Part shown: positions 16,927 to 25,301 of the stretch, piece after piece | How the letters are laid out: each line of letters begins with the position of its first letter | How positions within the stretch are numbered: the stretch's first letter is position 1 | NCBI GenBank assembly: GCA_009841225.1 | Contig: VXMF01000013.1 | Coordinates: 1-64,000 of the forward strand | Direction of reading: 5' to 3' | Length of the DNA: 64,000 nt | DNA from: Terriglobia bacterium | GTDB lineage: Bacteria > Acidobacteriota > Terriglobia > Bryobacterales > UBA6623 | The notes under the pieces: model-generated | What the model saw: only the letters and a program-made list of their open reading frames with translations | The model's database searches: none | What the model was told of the DNA's origin: nothing | Position numbers and translations under genes: made by a program

Positions 16927-17955
16927 TCAGAACGAGCCGCCGCGCTCCTCGAAGTGCGTCGGCTTGCCCAAGCCTGAGCCGTCCGCGAGCATCCATTCGG
17001 CGATGCGATCGACCATCTCGTCCAAACCGGTCGGCGGCGGGCCGAACAGCGCCGCGCACACGCGCGCGTCGCTGAGCAACGCTGTAGGTTCCTCGGATCC
17101 GGAGAAGATCGGCTCTATCCCCAAGACGCTGCCAAAGCGCTCGGCGATCGCACGCACGCTCAGCACCTCTGCCCCGGTCACGTTCAAGGTCAGCGGCGGC
17201 GCCGAGCAGTGCTCCAGCAGGCGCAGCGCGATCGAATTCGCGTCCCGCTGCCAGATGACGTTGACATATCCCATCGCCAGATCGATCGGGCTGCGGTTCC
17301 GCACTCGATCCGCGATGTCTCGCAGCACGCCGTAGCGCGGCTCGACGGCATAGTTGAGGCGCAGGATCGCAGCGGGCGCGCCGTGCAGTTCGCTGAAGTA
17401 CTCGAACAGGCGCTCGCGGCCCAGCACCGACTGGGCGTATTCCCCGACGGGTCCGGTCGGATGGCGCTCTGAGGGACCCGGTCCTGGAGCGGCGGCGAAA
17501 GGATAGACGTTGCCACTGGAGAATACTACGGTCCGCGATCCGGGAAACGTCTCGGCCACCAGAGCCGGAAGGTAGGCATTGGCCGCCCAAGTCCGACTGG
17601 GGTTGCCGGCCGTGCCGAACTTGTGGCCTGCCATGAAGATCACGTTGGGCGTGCGCGGCAATGCCGCGACGTCCCGTCGCGACAGCAGGTCGGCTCGGAT
17701 GGTCTCAACACCCCAGCGCTCAAGACGCGGTCGCACGCTGGGATCGCTGAAGCGAGCCACGCCTATGACGCGTCTGGGCCTTGACGCGCGGTCCGCGGCC
17801 CGTCGCGCCAGACGGGCCAGCGTCGGGCCCATCTTGCCGCCGACGCCCAGCACAAGGACGTCGCCGTCGAGACGGCGCATCAGTTCCGTGTCGGCGTCGC
17901 TCGGAAGGGACAGATCGGCGTCCAATCTGTCCGGGTCTGCGGCGCTGACAGCCAC
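16927..17955 (-). CDS. NAD(P)-dependent epimerase/dehydratase-like protein (extended SDR)
   Basis: A 342-residue extended short-chain dehydrogenase. A Rossmann motif (VLVLGVGGKMG) appears near residue 33, the serine of the active site in FSSGNVYPF and the catalytic tyrosine in GEYAQSVLGRE. The lysine expected four residues after the tyrosine is valine here, so classical YxxxK chemistry may be lost or altered. The C-terminal part resembles sugar-nucleotide epimerase substrate domains. The start is GTG 17955, directly after the TAA of the upstream gene, which suggests coupled translation. The substrate is unknown. Confidence 0.75.
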   Translation of the reverse strand: MAVSAADPDRLDADLSLPSDADTELMRRLDGDVLVLGVGGKMGPTLARLARRAADRASRPRRVIGVARFSDPSVRPRLERWGVETIRADLLSRRDVAALPRTPNVIFMAGHKFGTAGNPSRTWAANAYLPALVAETFPGSRTVVFSSGNVYPFAAAPGPGPSERHPTGPVGEYAQSVLGRERLFEYFSELHGAPAAILRLNYAVEPRYGVLRDIADRVRNRSPIDLAMGYVNVIWQRDANSIALRLLEHCSAPPLTLNVTGAEVLSVRAIAERFGSVLGIEPIFSGSEEPTALLSDARVCAALFGPPPTGLDEMVDRIAEWMLADGSGLGKPTHFEERGGSF

Positions 17956-18744
17956 TTAGTCTGTTGTCGCCAGTTCGTCCGGGAACAGCGCCACGCCCTT
18001 GGGCGGGGGCAGGAAGTCCCTCAGCAGGTGGAGCCTCAACCGAATGTACCGGCTGGCGAGCTGTTTCGGGCCGTTGTCAAGGTCGATGTCGCAGCACAGG
18101 CCATGCAGGTACAGTGCCAGCGTGTCGGCAAGTGCCGCGTCGCGATAAGTGTCCAAGCAACGCTGCATCTCTTCCGCGTCCGCCGCGAGTGCAAGCAGAT
18201 CCTTCTTGCAGAGCCATGCGAATTCGTTGACCTCGCCGCGCGCGTTCTTCTTCAGTTCCGTGTCCAGCAACAGGTTGAACGTTTCGGCAAGCTGGCCGTC
18301 AGCATGCTCGATAATGCGCGAGGCAAGTGCTTGATAGAAAAGGACATGGGAGTCAAAGTAATCGTCGCTGCGAGTGGCTACGAAGATGTAGTGCTCTGTC
18401 TTGGTCTTCTGGTAGTCGGAGAACCAGCGCTTTTCTCCGGGCGGTTCGGCAAAGCTAATCCGAACAGTGCCGTTACTGCTCTTCGAGTTTGCGTCGATGG
18501 CTAGGAACGGCACCAGCACCAGGCGCAAGTTGGGAACTAGGCTTAGAACCTTCGGCGGTAGCGCACTGATCGGATCGAAAACCAAGCGCTGGCGTTCCTT
18601 TTCGTCCAGCGGCTCTACAGAAAAGTACGAAACATGTTCGTTGATCGGAATCAGAACGTCATGGCAGCTGGCGACGAACTCCTTGGTGGGGATCCCTCGT
18701 GCGTCGTTCAGCTCAGCGGGGGACAAGGCCGGTGCGTTCGACAC
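17956..18744 (-). CDS. Protein of unknown function
   Basis: A 262-residue soluble protein with no signal peptide and no family I recognise. It starts with GTG at 18744, preceded by AAGGGAAC as a possible ribosome site. It is rich in Asp, Glu and Leu, with a helical C-terminal half containing several Cys residues (LCKKDLL, GLCCDID). By eye it is less GC-rich at third positions than its neighbours, which suggests recent acquisition. Its stop abuts the epimerase start (TAA then GTG). Confidence 0.6.
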   Translation of the reverse strand: MSNAPALSPAELNDARGIPTKEFVASCHDVLIPINEHVSYFSVEPLDEKERQRLVFDPISALPPKVLSLVPNLRLVLVPFLAIDANSKSSNGTVRISFAEPPGEKRWFSDYQKTKTEHYIFVATRSDDYFDSHVLFYQALASRIIEHADGQLAETFNLLLDTELKKNARGEVNEFAWLCKKDLLALAADAEEMQRCLDTYRDAALADTLALYLHGLCCDIDLDNGPKQLASRYIRLRLHLLRDFLPPPKGVALFPDELATTD

Positions 18745-18881
18745 GTTCCCTTGATGTTATCAGAGGGCTTGGCGATTTTGCCGCCGCGCTCCGGCTCTGA
18801 ACTGGGCGCTGCAGAGGCGCCGATCCTGGGGTCTGGAGCATCGCCTGAAGGCAGATCTAGCGCGCGGTTTGCGGGCCGTGG

Positions 18882-20711
18882 ATGCGAGTCTCCGCGATGA
18901 GCGCAGGCCAGAAAGTAGTATCGTCTAGCGAGATGACCGAGCATCCGACCGCCGAAGAAGCGGCCCCCACTGCAGGCGAACAAGTCTATACGCCCCAGCC
19001 CGGAGAGCGGCAGATGACTGCGCGGGCCATTGTTGCGGGCTGCCTGCTGGGGGGCTTCATCTCATGCATGAACATCTACATGGGGTTAAAGATCGGCTGG
19101 TCGTTCGGAGGGTCGCTCATTGCCGCGATTCTCGGGTTCGCGCTGTTCATGGTCATGGGGCGGTCCCTGTCCGTGCTGGAGTGCAACATCACGCAGACAT
19201 CCGGTTCTGCCGCGGGCACCATGGCCTCGGCCGCGGGGCTGCTGGCGGCGATTCCCGCGATGGGCCTGCTGGGATATGAAATCCCTATGCACGGACTGTT
19301 CCTGTGGAGCCTGTCAATCGCCTATCTGGGAGTATTCTTCGCCGTTCCCCTGCGCCGCCAGATGATCGACGTCGACAAACTGCGCTTCCCCACGGGTACC
19401 GCGACGGCGGAGACGATTCTGGCGATGTTCGCCAAGGCCCAAGAAGCGGTCGACAAGGCCCGCGCGCTGCTCTGGGCAGGCGCCGCGGCCGGCGCCTTCA
19501 CGCTAGCAACCTACTTCCTGCCAGCCTTGGAAATGCCTCCAGCGGATCTATTCGGGATCGGCGCCCTAGCGGTCGCGGCAGCTTGGGGATTTCGCTTCTA
19601 CCTAGGCCCCATGCTGTTCGGGGCAGGCATCCTGATCGGACCTCGGGTCGGCGCCAGCCTAGCCCTGGGAGCGATCGTGGCTTGGGGAATTCTGGGGCCT
19701 TGGGTCCAAGCCAACGGCTGGGCACCGGGAGACGTGATGAGCTACACGGACGGCCCGAGAGGCTGGCTGCTGTGGCCCGGCGTGGCCATCATGGTCTCAG
19801 AGGCCCTGATGTCGCTGGCGCTGAGCTGGCGCACCTTCCTGCGAACGTTCCAGGGCGGGTCATTGATCGGATCGAGCGAGACCGGGGCGGACCGGATCCC
19901 AACTGCGTGGTGGCGCAACGGTCTGGCCGTCGCGGCGGTCGGCACCGTCATCGCCGCTTGGTACCTATTCGAGATTCCACCGCACCTCACGCTGGTGGCC
20001 TTGGTCCTGTCGTTCGCCTTGGCGGCGGTGGCGGTTCGCTCCACCGGCGAGACAGACATCAACCCGGTCGGAGGCATGGGCAAGGTCACTCAACTTGTCT
20101 ACGGCGGTCTCGCTCCCGGCAGCACGTCTACCAACCTGATGGCAGCGGCTGTCACAGGAGCGGGCGCGTCGCAAGCGGCAGACATGATGCAAGACCTCAA
20201 GACCGGCAAGCTGCTGGGCGCCTCGCCGCGACGCCAGTTCGTCGCTCAGCTTTGGGGCTTGGCGGCGGGCGTGCTGTTCTGCATTCCGGCCTACCTGCTG
20301 GTGACCAGCGCCTACCCCCTTGGAGGGGATCAACTGCCCGCTCCCGCAGCCTTCTCCTGGAAGGCGATGGCCGAACTGCTAACTCAAGGGTTGGACGCTC
20401 TGCCGCCTAACGCAGTGCCAGCGGTGGCGATCGGAGCGGTTTTCGGCGCACTGCTGGCCTGCCTGCGGAAGGTGCCGAAGCTGGCACCGTACCTGCCCAG
20501 CGGGCTAGCGGTCGGCATCGCCTTCATCGTGCAAGCATTCTTCTCGCTGGTGATCTTTTTCGGCTCGGTCGTCCTAGTGATCTGGCAGCGCGTCAACCCG
20601 AGCCAAGCCAAGAAGCTCAGCTTCGCGGTCGCATCGGGCCTAGTGGCGGGTGAGGGCCTGTTCGGGATCTTCAAGGCCGCGATGACCCTGCTGGGAGTGC
20701 CGACGCTGTAG
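18882..20711 (+). CDS. OPT family oligopeptide transporter
   Basis: A polytopic inner-membrane protein of about 609 residues with some 14 hydrophobic segments. Signature sequences of the OPT family are visible: NIYMGLKIGWSFGGSLIAA, LRFPTGTATAET and NPVGGMGK. Family members import oligopeptides or metal-chelate complexes, driven by protons. The start is uncertain: ATG at 18882, 18897 or 18933 all precede the first membrane segment, and none has a clear ribosome site. There is no adjacent partner gene. The downstream RraA-like gene has its own promoter-like sequence. Confidence 0.87.
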   Translation: MRVSAMSAGQKVVSSSEMTEHPTAEEAAPTAGEQVYTPQPGERQMTARAIVAGCLLGGFISCMNIYMGLKIGWSFGGSLIAAILGFALFMVMGRSLSVLECNITQTSGSAAGTMASAAGLLAAIPAMGLLGYEIPMHGLFLWSLSIAYLGVFFAVPLRRQMIDVDKLRFPTGTATAETILAMFAKAQEAVDKARALLWAGAAAGAFTLATYFLPALEMPPADLFGIGALAVAAAWGFRFYLGPMLFGAGILIGPRVGASLALGAIVAWGILGPWVQANGWAPGDVMSYTDGPRGWLLWPGVAIMVSEALMSLALSWRTFLRTFQGGSLIGSSETGADRIPTAWWRNGLAVAAVGTVIAAWYLFEIPPHLTLVALVLSFALAAVAVRSTGETDINPVGGMGKVTQLVYGGLAPGSTSTNLMAAAVTGAGASQAADMMQDLKTGKLLGASPRRQFVAQLWGLAAGVLFCIPAYLLVTSAYPLGGDQLPAPAAFSWKAMAELLTQGLDALPPNAVPAVAIGAVFGALLACLRKVPKLAPYLPSGLAVGIAFIVQAFFSLVIFFGSVVLVIWQRVNPSQAKKLSFAVASGLVAGEGLFGIFKAAMTLLGVPTL

Positions 20712-20786
20712 TGGTGTCGGGATCCCGTCTGGGGGCGGAGCACGGGCGCGGCCGACTGAAACGCTGCTCTCAACGTTGGATCGTCC

Positions 20787-20811
20787 GCGCGGCTGACGGC
20801 CGCGCTACACT
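20787..20811 (+). promoter_or_regulatory. Inverted repeat and -10 element before the RraA-like gene
   Basis: GCGCGGC (20787-20793) and GCCGCGC (20799-20805) form a perfect 7-bp inverted repeat directly before a TACACT hexamer (20806-20811). The repeat would lie in the promoter spacer, where a repressor could act. It could also be the OPT gene's terminator stem, but no U-tract follows. Confidence 0.35.
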
Positions 20812-20843
20812 GCGGGCGAGCAACTGAGACTGGAGACTCCTTG

Positions 20844-21668
20844 ATGACTTGCCGACTATCCATCGCCCTGATCGCCTGCGCCGGCTTGTCGGCCCAATCC
20901 GGCCTGGAGGTCAAATCCGTCGAGCGCAAGATCAGCCCGTATGTGCTGGAACGGCTCGCGGCAGCTGACCGCGTCCTGTTCGACAAGCTGGCGCGGGCTC
21001 CCTTGGAGGCCGTCTGGTCCCAGCTGGAAAGCAGGGGCTACGAGAATTGCTTCATCCATGAGCTGGACGCCTTGCACTCTGATCGTCGGCTTGTCGGCAG
21101 GGCGCGCACCATGCGGTACTTGCCGACGCGCCCTGACCTGCGAGAGGAGATCTACGCCAAGCGCAAGCAGCTCAACTACGTTTCCGCCGAGGAAGCGCAG
21201 CCGGGAGACGTGCTGGTGTTCGACGTCGGCGGCGACACCCGCTCGGCGGTCTCGGGCGAGATTACCACCATACGATTCCTCGCTCGCGGCGGCACAGGAC
21301 TGATCGTGGACGGGGCCTTGCGGGACGTGCCCGAGATCGCGGGCATGCCGCTGCAGGTGTACCAGAGGCGCGGCCAAGCCGCGGCCGTGCGACCGAATCT
21401 GATGAGCGTGGACTACCAGGTGCCCGTGCGCATTGGCAACGTTACCGTCCGTCCGGGAGATCTGTTGCTCGGCGAACGGCACGGGGTCTTGGTCATTCCG
21501 GCAGCGTTGGCAGAGGAAGTCTTGGATGCTGCGCTATCCAAGCAAGACCTTGAGAGCTTCCAGCGCAAGCTATTACTCGAGGGCCGCTCGATCTATGGCG
21601 TCTACCCGCCAGATGAAAAGACCTTGCGAGAGTACGAGCAGTCTCGCGAGGGTGCCGAAAGCAAGTGA
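20844..21668 (+). CDS. RraA-like aldolase-family protein with signal peptide
   Basis: A 274-residue protein of the RraA/4-hydroxy-4-methyl-2-oxoglutarate aldolase family. The metal/substrate motif GLIVDGALRD (about residue 155) is intact, and the GDVLVFD block before it is typical. Family members cleave 4-carboxy-2-oxo acids or bind RNase E; with this N terminus the aldolase role is more likely. Unusually, it starts with a short Sec-type signal (CRLSIALIACAGLSAQ). ATG 20844 is preceded by GGAG eight bases away; the TTG just before it is less likely. It sits next to an insertion-sequence remnant. Confidence 0.8.
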   Translation: MTCRLSIALIACAGLSAQSGLEVKSVERKISPYVLERLAAADRVLFDKLARAPLEAVWSQLESRGYENCFIHELDALHSDRRLVGRARTMRYLPTRPDLREEIYAKRKQLNYVSAEEAQPGDVLVFDVGGDTRSAVSGEITTIRFLARGGTGLIVDGALRDVPEIAGMPLQVYQRRGQAAAVRPNLMSVDYQVPVRIGNVTVRPGDLLLGERHGVLVIPAALAEEVLDAALSKQDLESFQRKLLLEGRSIYGVYPPDEKTLREYEQSREGAESK

Positions 21669-21723
21669 CGGCGGACGCGCGCCACGGCGGATCCGTTCTG
21701 TCTGCAGGTGCGCGACCTCCGAG

Positions 21724-21997
21724 CGGCCCGAGACATAGGTAACGATCCGTACCGGAGACAGGGGTAACACTTTGTGCCTGACAGGCACGATGTGTTGATG
21801 CCGTGGAAGGAGACTTCGGTCGTGAAAGAGCTCTTGCGATTCGTGGCCCGCTTGCTGGACCGCGAGGGCATGACAGGCACTACGATCTGGGTTCGATTGA
21901 CCTAGAGCAGAGGAGGGTGCAGACCATCGACAACCCGTTCGGAGCGAAGTTGTCACCTATGTCTCCGGAACGCTCTGTTACGTATGTGTCCGGTCGG
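21724..21997. mobile_element. Remnant of an IS481-type insertion sequence or derived MITE
   Basis: About 270 bases are bounded by related inverted motifs. The left end has two (21724-21743 with GAGACATAGGTAAC, and 21751-21768 with CCGGAGACAGGGGTAAC). The right end has their inverted relatives (21952-21968, GTCACCTATGTCTCCGG, and 21977-21993, GTTACGTATGTGTCCGG). Between them lies the first part of a transposase-like frame. The size is far below a complete IS481 element (about 1 kb), so this is a deleted, non-autonomous copy. The right end lies only about 12 bases from the 3' end of the tRNA-His gene. Confidence 0.6.
21798..21905 (+). pseudogene. N-terminal remnant of an IS481-like transposase
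   Basis: A 35-codon frame begins MPWKETSVVKELLRFVARL, the characteristic start of IS481-type transposases. The sequence then stops before the helix-turn-helix and DDE domains. It is inside the inverted-repeat-bounded remnant and cannot encode a working enzyme. Confidence 0.55.
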
Positions 21998-22009
21998 ACC
22001 TGTGAGAAG

Positions 22010-22086
22010 TGGTACCGACGGATGGATTCGAACCATCGACCTCCTGATCCACAATCAGGCGCTCTAACCAGCTGAGCTACGTCGGC
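22010..22086 (-). tRNA. tRNA-His (anticodon GTG)
   Basis: The reverse strand folds into a 77-base cloverleaf: acceptor GCCGACG/CGTCGGT, D-arm GCTC/GAGC, anticodon stem CCTGA/TCAGG with loop TTGTGGA, and T-arm GATGG/CCATC with loop TTCGAAT. The anticodon GTG reads histidine codons. The 3' CCA is encoded. The usual histidine signature is absent: the base before G1 is T rather than G, position 73 is A rather than C, and the first pair is G1-U72. Confidence 0.93.
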
Positions 22087-22279
22087 ATCGGCGTGGCCCT
22101 GCAGGCGCCGCTGCACGGTCACGGACGGGCCGCTACCCCGTGCCTCCAGAATACACGATCCTTTGGCTCGCCATGCCCGGTCGGAGGGCGCGGCGATGCC
22201 TGTGTGTCGCCTAGCGGCGCGGATCTCTACCCCGGCTCGCACGCTGGGAAAGTTCGCCTTTGCACCGCCCAAACCCTTG

Positions 22280-23848
22280 ATGCTGCACAATGGTTTCGTG
22301 ATCGGCCGACGGCGCTTTCTCGCGGCATCTGCGACGCTTCCCTTCGCCGTCCGCACCATTGCGAGCGCCGAGGCCTCTGCACAGGGACTCCGGCTCACAT
22401 ACAAGGTTGCGTCTCCTCCAAAACTGCCGCCGCCGCTGGAACTAGGACCGGAAGCAAGGCTTGAGGTCGAGTTCCAAGGCAGCGGGAGCGCCGCCCGATG
22501 CAGCCTAGGCCTGCAGGTCCTGCTGGACGGCGAGCCGCACTTGCTGCCGCTGGCGATCTGGACGGAAGATCCGCAGGCCTACTGGCGCATGCGCGAAGCG
22601 CTCCACCTGCCGGCCTTGCCAGGGGTGGTCCGAAGGGCCGACGACGCTTGGACACTCGCCGTCTCGGGACAAGATGAGTTCTCGGCCAGAGCCATACCGC
22701 CAGCTGCTGGAGCGGAATCGTCCGCGGAGGGCCGTCCCTGGCTGTCGTACCGGCACCAGCTCTCGCCCAGTTGGGCAGATGGTCCGCTCAGCGACCAGCC
22801 CGTCGAACTATGGCGACTGCCCGCGGCGAGCTCGGCAGCCGCAACGCAGGTCAGCCCAGCCGAGACCTCCGGCAAGCTCGGAGGCTGGCTGGCCAGGCTC
22901 GGAGCATCCGGCCCAGTCTCTTCGCACGTCGTGCCCGCCCACTCGGAACGAATACAGGAGTTTGTGCGGCAGGTCGCCGCATCGGAATTCGAGCCATTCG
23001 CGCTGCGGAACTACTCCAGAGGCTCGCTGGACCTGCCACAAATCGACACGCAATTTCTCGGTGCGGCCGACCTAGAGGCGTACCGCGGCCAGAGCCGCGT
23101 CCGCCTCGCGGGTCTGCTCATCGTGTCCGTGGACTGCGTGGCGAATCCGCACGTTGTCGAGCGCCTGGTCCCAGCGCCGTGCATCGCCGACCCCAACGCC
23201 TTGGTAAGGGTGATGGCGATCCGCGGCCTGAACGATCCGTCCCTCGACGAAGCCTGGCTGTTTGCCCGCTGCGGCATCGACGGGCAGCGGGCCTGGTACG
23301 CGATCTCTCACCTGAAGAGCTCCCTGGCAGGCAGCGAATTCGGCCGAGAGGTGTGGGGGTACCCGACCCAAGATGGCGCGGCCCACGCACTGCTCGGGGC
23401 GAATCGCTTCACGTCTTCGGTACTGCGCGGCAACCAGAGCCTGTACCGGGCTGACGGATCCTACGGCGGATTCTCGACTGGCACATCGCTGAACGACATG
23501 GTGGTAGTGACGCTGCGGCCAAAGATCGTCGCCGGCTCAGAGCCACGACGCGGAGAGCTCCTGCTGCAGCCGTGGTACTACCAGGGCTTGCGCAAGCCGC
23601 TCATCCGCCAGAGCCTTTACGCGGCGTTCTCCGCACCGCAAGACAAAGACGCCAGCAACCCATGGAACCGGATGGGACCGGTCGATGCGTACTGGGCAGA
23701 CATCTACGACGACGCGGACTTGCAGCGTCTGCCGGCAGCGCGGGTGGGCGAGGTGGCTGACATTGCGCCCTACTACCGCGACCGTTGCGACGGACAGCTT
23801 CCTTGGGAGGCTCCGCCCGCCGGCGCTCAGGAACGCACGTCAGACTAG
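22280..23848 (+). CDS. Tat-exported acetoacetate decarboxylase-like protein
   Basis: A 522-residue protein with a Tat signal (IGRRRFLAASATLPFAV) and a C-terminal acetoacetate-decarboxylase-fold domain. The domain is recognised from PAPCIADPNALVRVMAI, NDPSLDEAWLFARC and the GREVWGYP block (about residue 355). An N-terminal segment (PLAIWTEDPQAYWRMREALHL) looks like a degenerate second copy. The family's Schiff-base lysine normally follows GREVWGYP as PKK; here the residues are PTQ, so decarboxylase chemistry is doubtful. The start is ATG 22280 or GTG 22298. The stop codon overlaps that of convergent citrate synthase in a shared CTAG. Confidence 0.7.
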   Translation: MLHNGFVIGRRRFLAASATLPFAVRTIASAEASAQGLRLTYKVASPPKLPPPLELGPEARLEVEFQGSGSAARCSLGLQVLLDGEPHLLPLAIWTEDPQAYWRMREALHLPALPGVVRRADDAWTLAVSGQDEFSARAIPPAAGAESSAEGRPWLSYRHQLSPSWADGPLSDQPVELWRLPAASSAAATQVSPAETSGKLGGWLARLGASGPVSSHVVPAHSERIQEFVRQVAASEFEPFALRNYSRGSLDLPQIDTQFLGAADLEAYRGQSRVRLAGLLIVSVDCVANPHVVERLVPAPCIADPNALVRVMAIRGLNDPSLDEAWLFARCGIDGQRAWYAISHLKSSLAGSEFGREVWGYPTQDGAAHALLGANRFTSSVLRGNQSLYRADGSYGGFSTGTSLNDMVVVTLRPKIVAGSEPRRGELLLQPWYYQGLRKPLIRQSLYAAFSAPQDKDASNPWNRMGPVDAYWADIYDDADLQRLPAARVGEVADIAPYYRDRCDGQLPWEAPPAGAQERTSD

Positions 23849-25164
23849 GTAACTTCGGCGCGCGCCTTGCTCAGGCGCTCGTCGAGCGACAGAAATTCCT
23901 GCTCGCCAGGCCCGGCATAGATCTGGCGCGGGCGGGCAATGCGCTTTTCGGGATCCGACATCAGCTCTTCCCAATGGGCCAGCCATCCGGCCACGCGCCC
24001 AAGCGCGAACAGTACCGTGAACATCTCGATCGGGAAGCCCATGGCCTGATAGATGATGCCCGAGTAAAAGTCAACGTTCGGGTAGAGCCGCCGCTTGACG
24101 AAGTAGTCGTCCTCGAGAGCGATCCGCTCGAGTTCTGTCGCAAGATCGATCTTGGGATTCTTGCCGGTGATCTCAAACACTTCCGCGGCAACCCTTTGCA
24201 GGATGCGGGCACGCGGGTCATAGTTCTTGTAGACGCGGTGGCCGAATCCCATCAGGCGCCGCTCTCCGGCCTTGACTTGGCGCATGAACTCCGGGATCGC
24301 AGAGGCGCTGCCGATCTCGTCGAGCATCGCCAGCACGGCTTCATTGGCACCGCCGTGCAGCGGGCCGTAGAGCGCCGAAGCGGCCGCTGCCACCCCTACG
24401 AAGGGGTCCGCGTCCGCGCTGGCCACCTGGCGCATTGTCGAGGTGGAGCAGTTCTGCTCGTGCTCGGCGTGCAGGATGAACAGGGTGTCGAGGGCCCGCG
24501 CCAGGATCTTCAGGTTGCGCTCGTTGGTCTGGCGGCGGGTGCCGCTCCACAGCATGTGGATAAAGTTCTCGGTATAGCTCAGCCCCAAGTCGGGATCCGG
24601 GTAGGCGTAGCCTTGGCTCTTGCGGTACACGTAAGCGGCTACCGTTGGCATCTTGGCCACCAAGCGCAGCTGCTGGCGGTATCGGTTGCTGCGGCTTTCG
24701 ATCTGCTTGGCGTCCGGATAGAACGTTGACAGCGCTGCCACTGTGCTGACCAAGACGCCCATGGGATGGGCGTCGTACAGGAACCCGTCCATGAACTTCT
24801 TGACGTTCTCATGGACGCGGCTATGCTCCATCAGCTCCGTGTCCCACGCTTCCAACTCGTGGCGCGTGGGCAGCTCGCCGTTGAGCAGGAGGTAGGCCAC
24901 CTCGGTGTAAGTGCAGTTCTCGGCCAGCTTTTCGATCGGGTAGCCGCGATACCGCAGGATTCCCTTGGCGCCGTCAATGTAGGCGATCCGACTCGTGCAG
25001 GCGGCAGTATTCGTGAAGCCGGGATCGTAGCTCAGCATGCCGAACTCGCCAGGGTCTTGGCGAATTTGGCGCAGTTCGATCGCCCGGACGGACGCGTTGG
25101 AAATAGGGAGTTCGTACTCGCTTCCCGTGCGAGAGTCGGTAATGCTGAGCTTGCCCTCGTCCAA
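23845..25164 (-). CDS. gltA: Citrate synthase
   Basis: A 439-residue type II citrate synthase, condensing acetyl-CoA with oxaloacetate at the entry to the TCA cycle (EC 2.3.3.1). The three catalytic residues are in place: His in GPLHGGANE (about 267), His in GFGHRVY (about 308) and Asp in NVDFYSG (about 365). Length and N-terminal beta domain (MDEGKLSITD) match the hexameric GltA type found in Gram-negative bacteria. The start is ATG 25164; no strong ribosome site. The gene is monocistronic between convergent and divergent neighbours. Confidence 0.95.
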   Translation of the reverse strand: MDEGKLSITDSRTGSEYELPISNASVRAIELRQIRQDPGEFGMLSYDPGFTNTAACTSRIAYIDGAKGILRYRGYPIEKLAENCTYTEVAYLLLNGELPTRHELEAWDTELMEHSRVHENVKKFMDGFLYDAHPMGVLVSTVAALSTFYPDAKQIESRSNRYRQQLRLVAKMPTVAAYVYRKSQGYAYPDPDLGLSYTENFIHMLWSGTRRQTNERNLKILARALDTLFILHAEHEQNCSTSTMRQVASADADPFVGVAAAASALYGPLHGGANEAVLAMLDEIGSASAIPEFMRQVKAGERRLMGFGHRVYKNYDPRARILQRVAAEVFEITGKNPKIDLATELERIALEDDYFVKRRLYPNVDFYSGIIYQAMGFPIEMFTVLFALGRVAGWLAHWEELMSDPEKRIARPRQIYAGPGEQEFLSLDERLSKARAEVT

Positions 25165-25301
25165 GGCCCCCTCCTAGGACGCCCCCGTGGGGACGCAACG
25201 GTTCCCAGAATACCAGACCTGAAATGGCAGCCTACGCGACCCGCGCGGGCAGTCGGGCAGGCTGTCCGCGGCGCTGCCTGCCCGTGCGACGCTCCGCGCA
25301 G

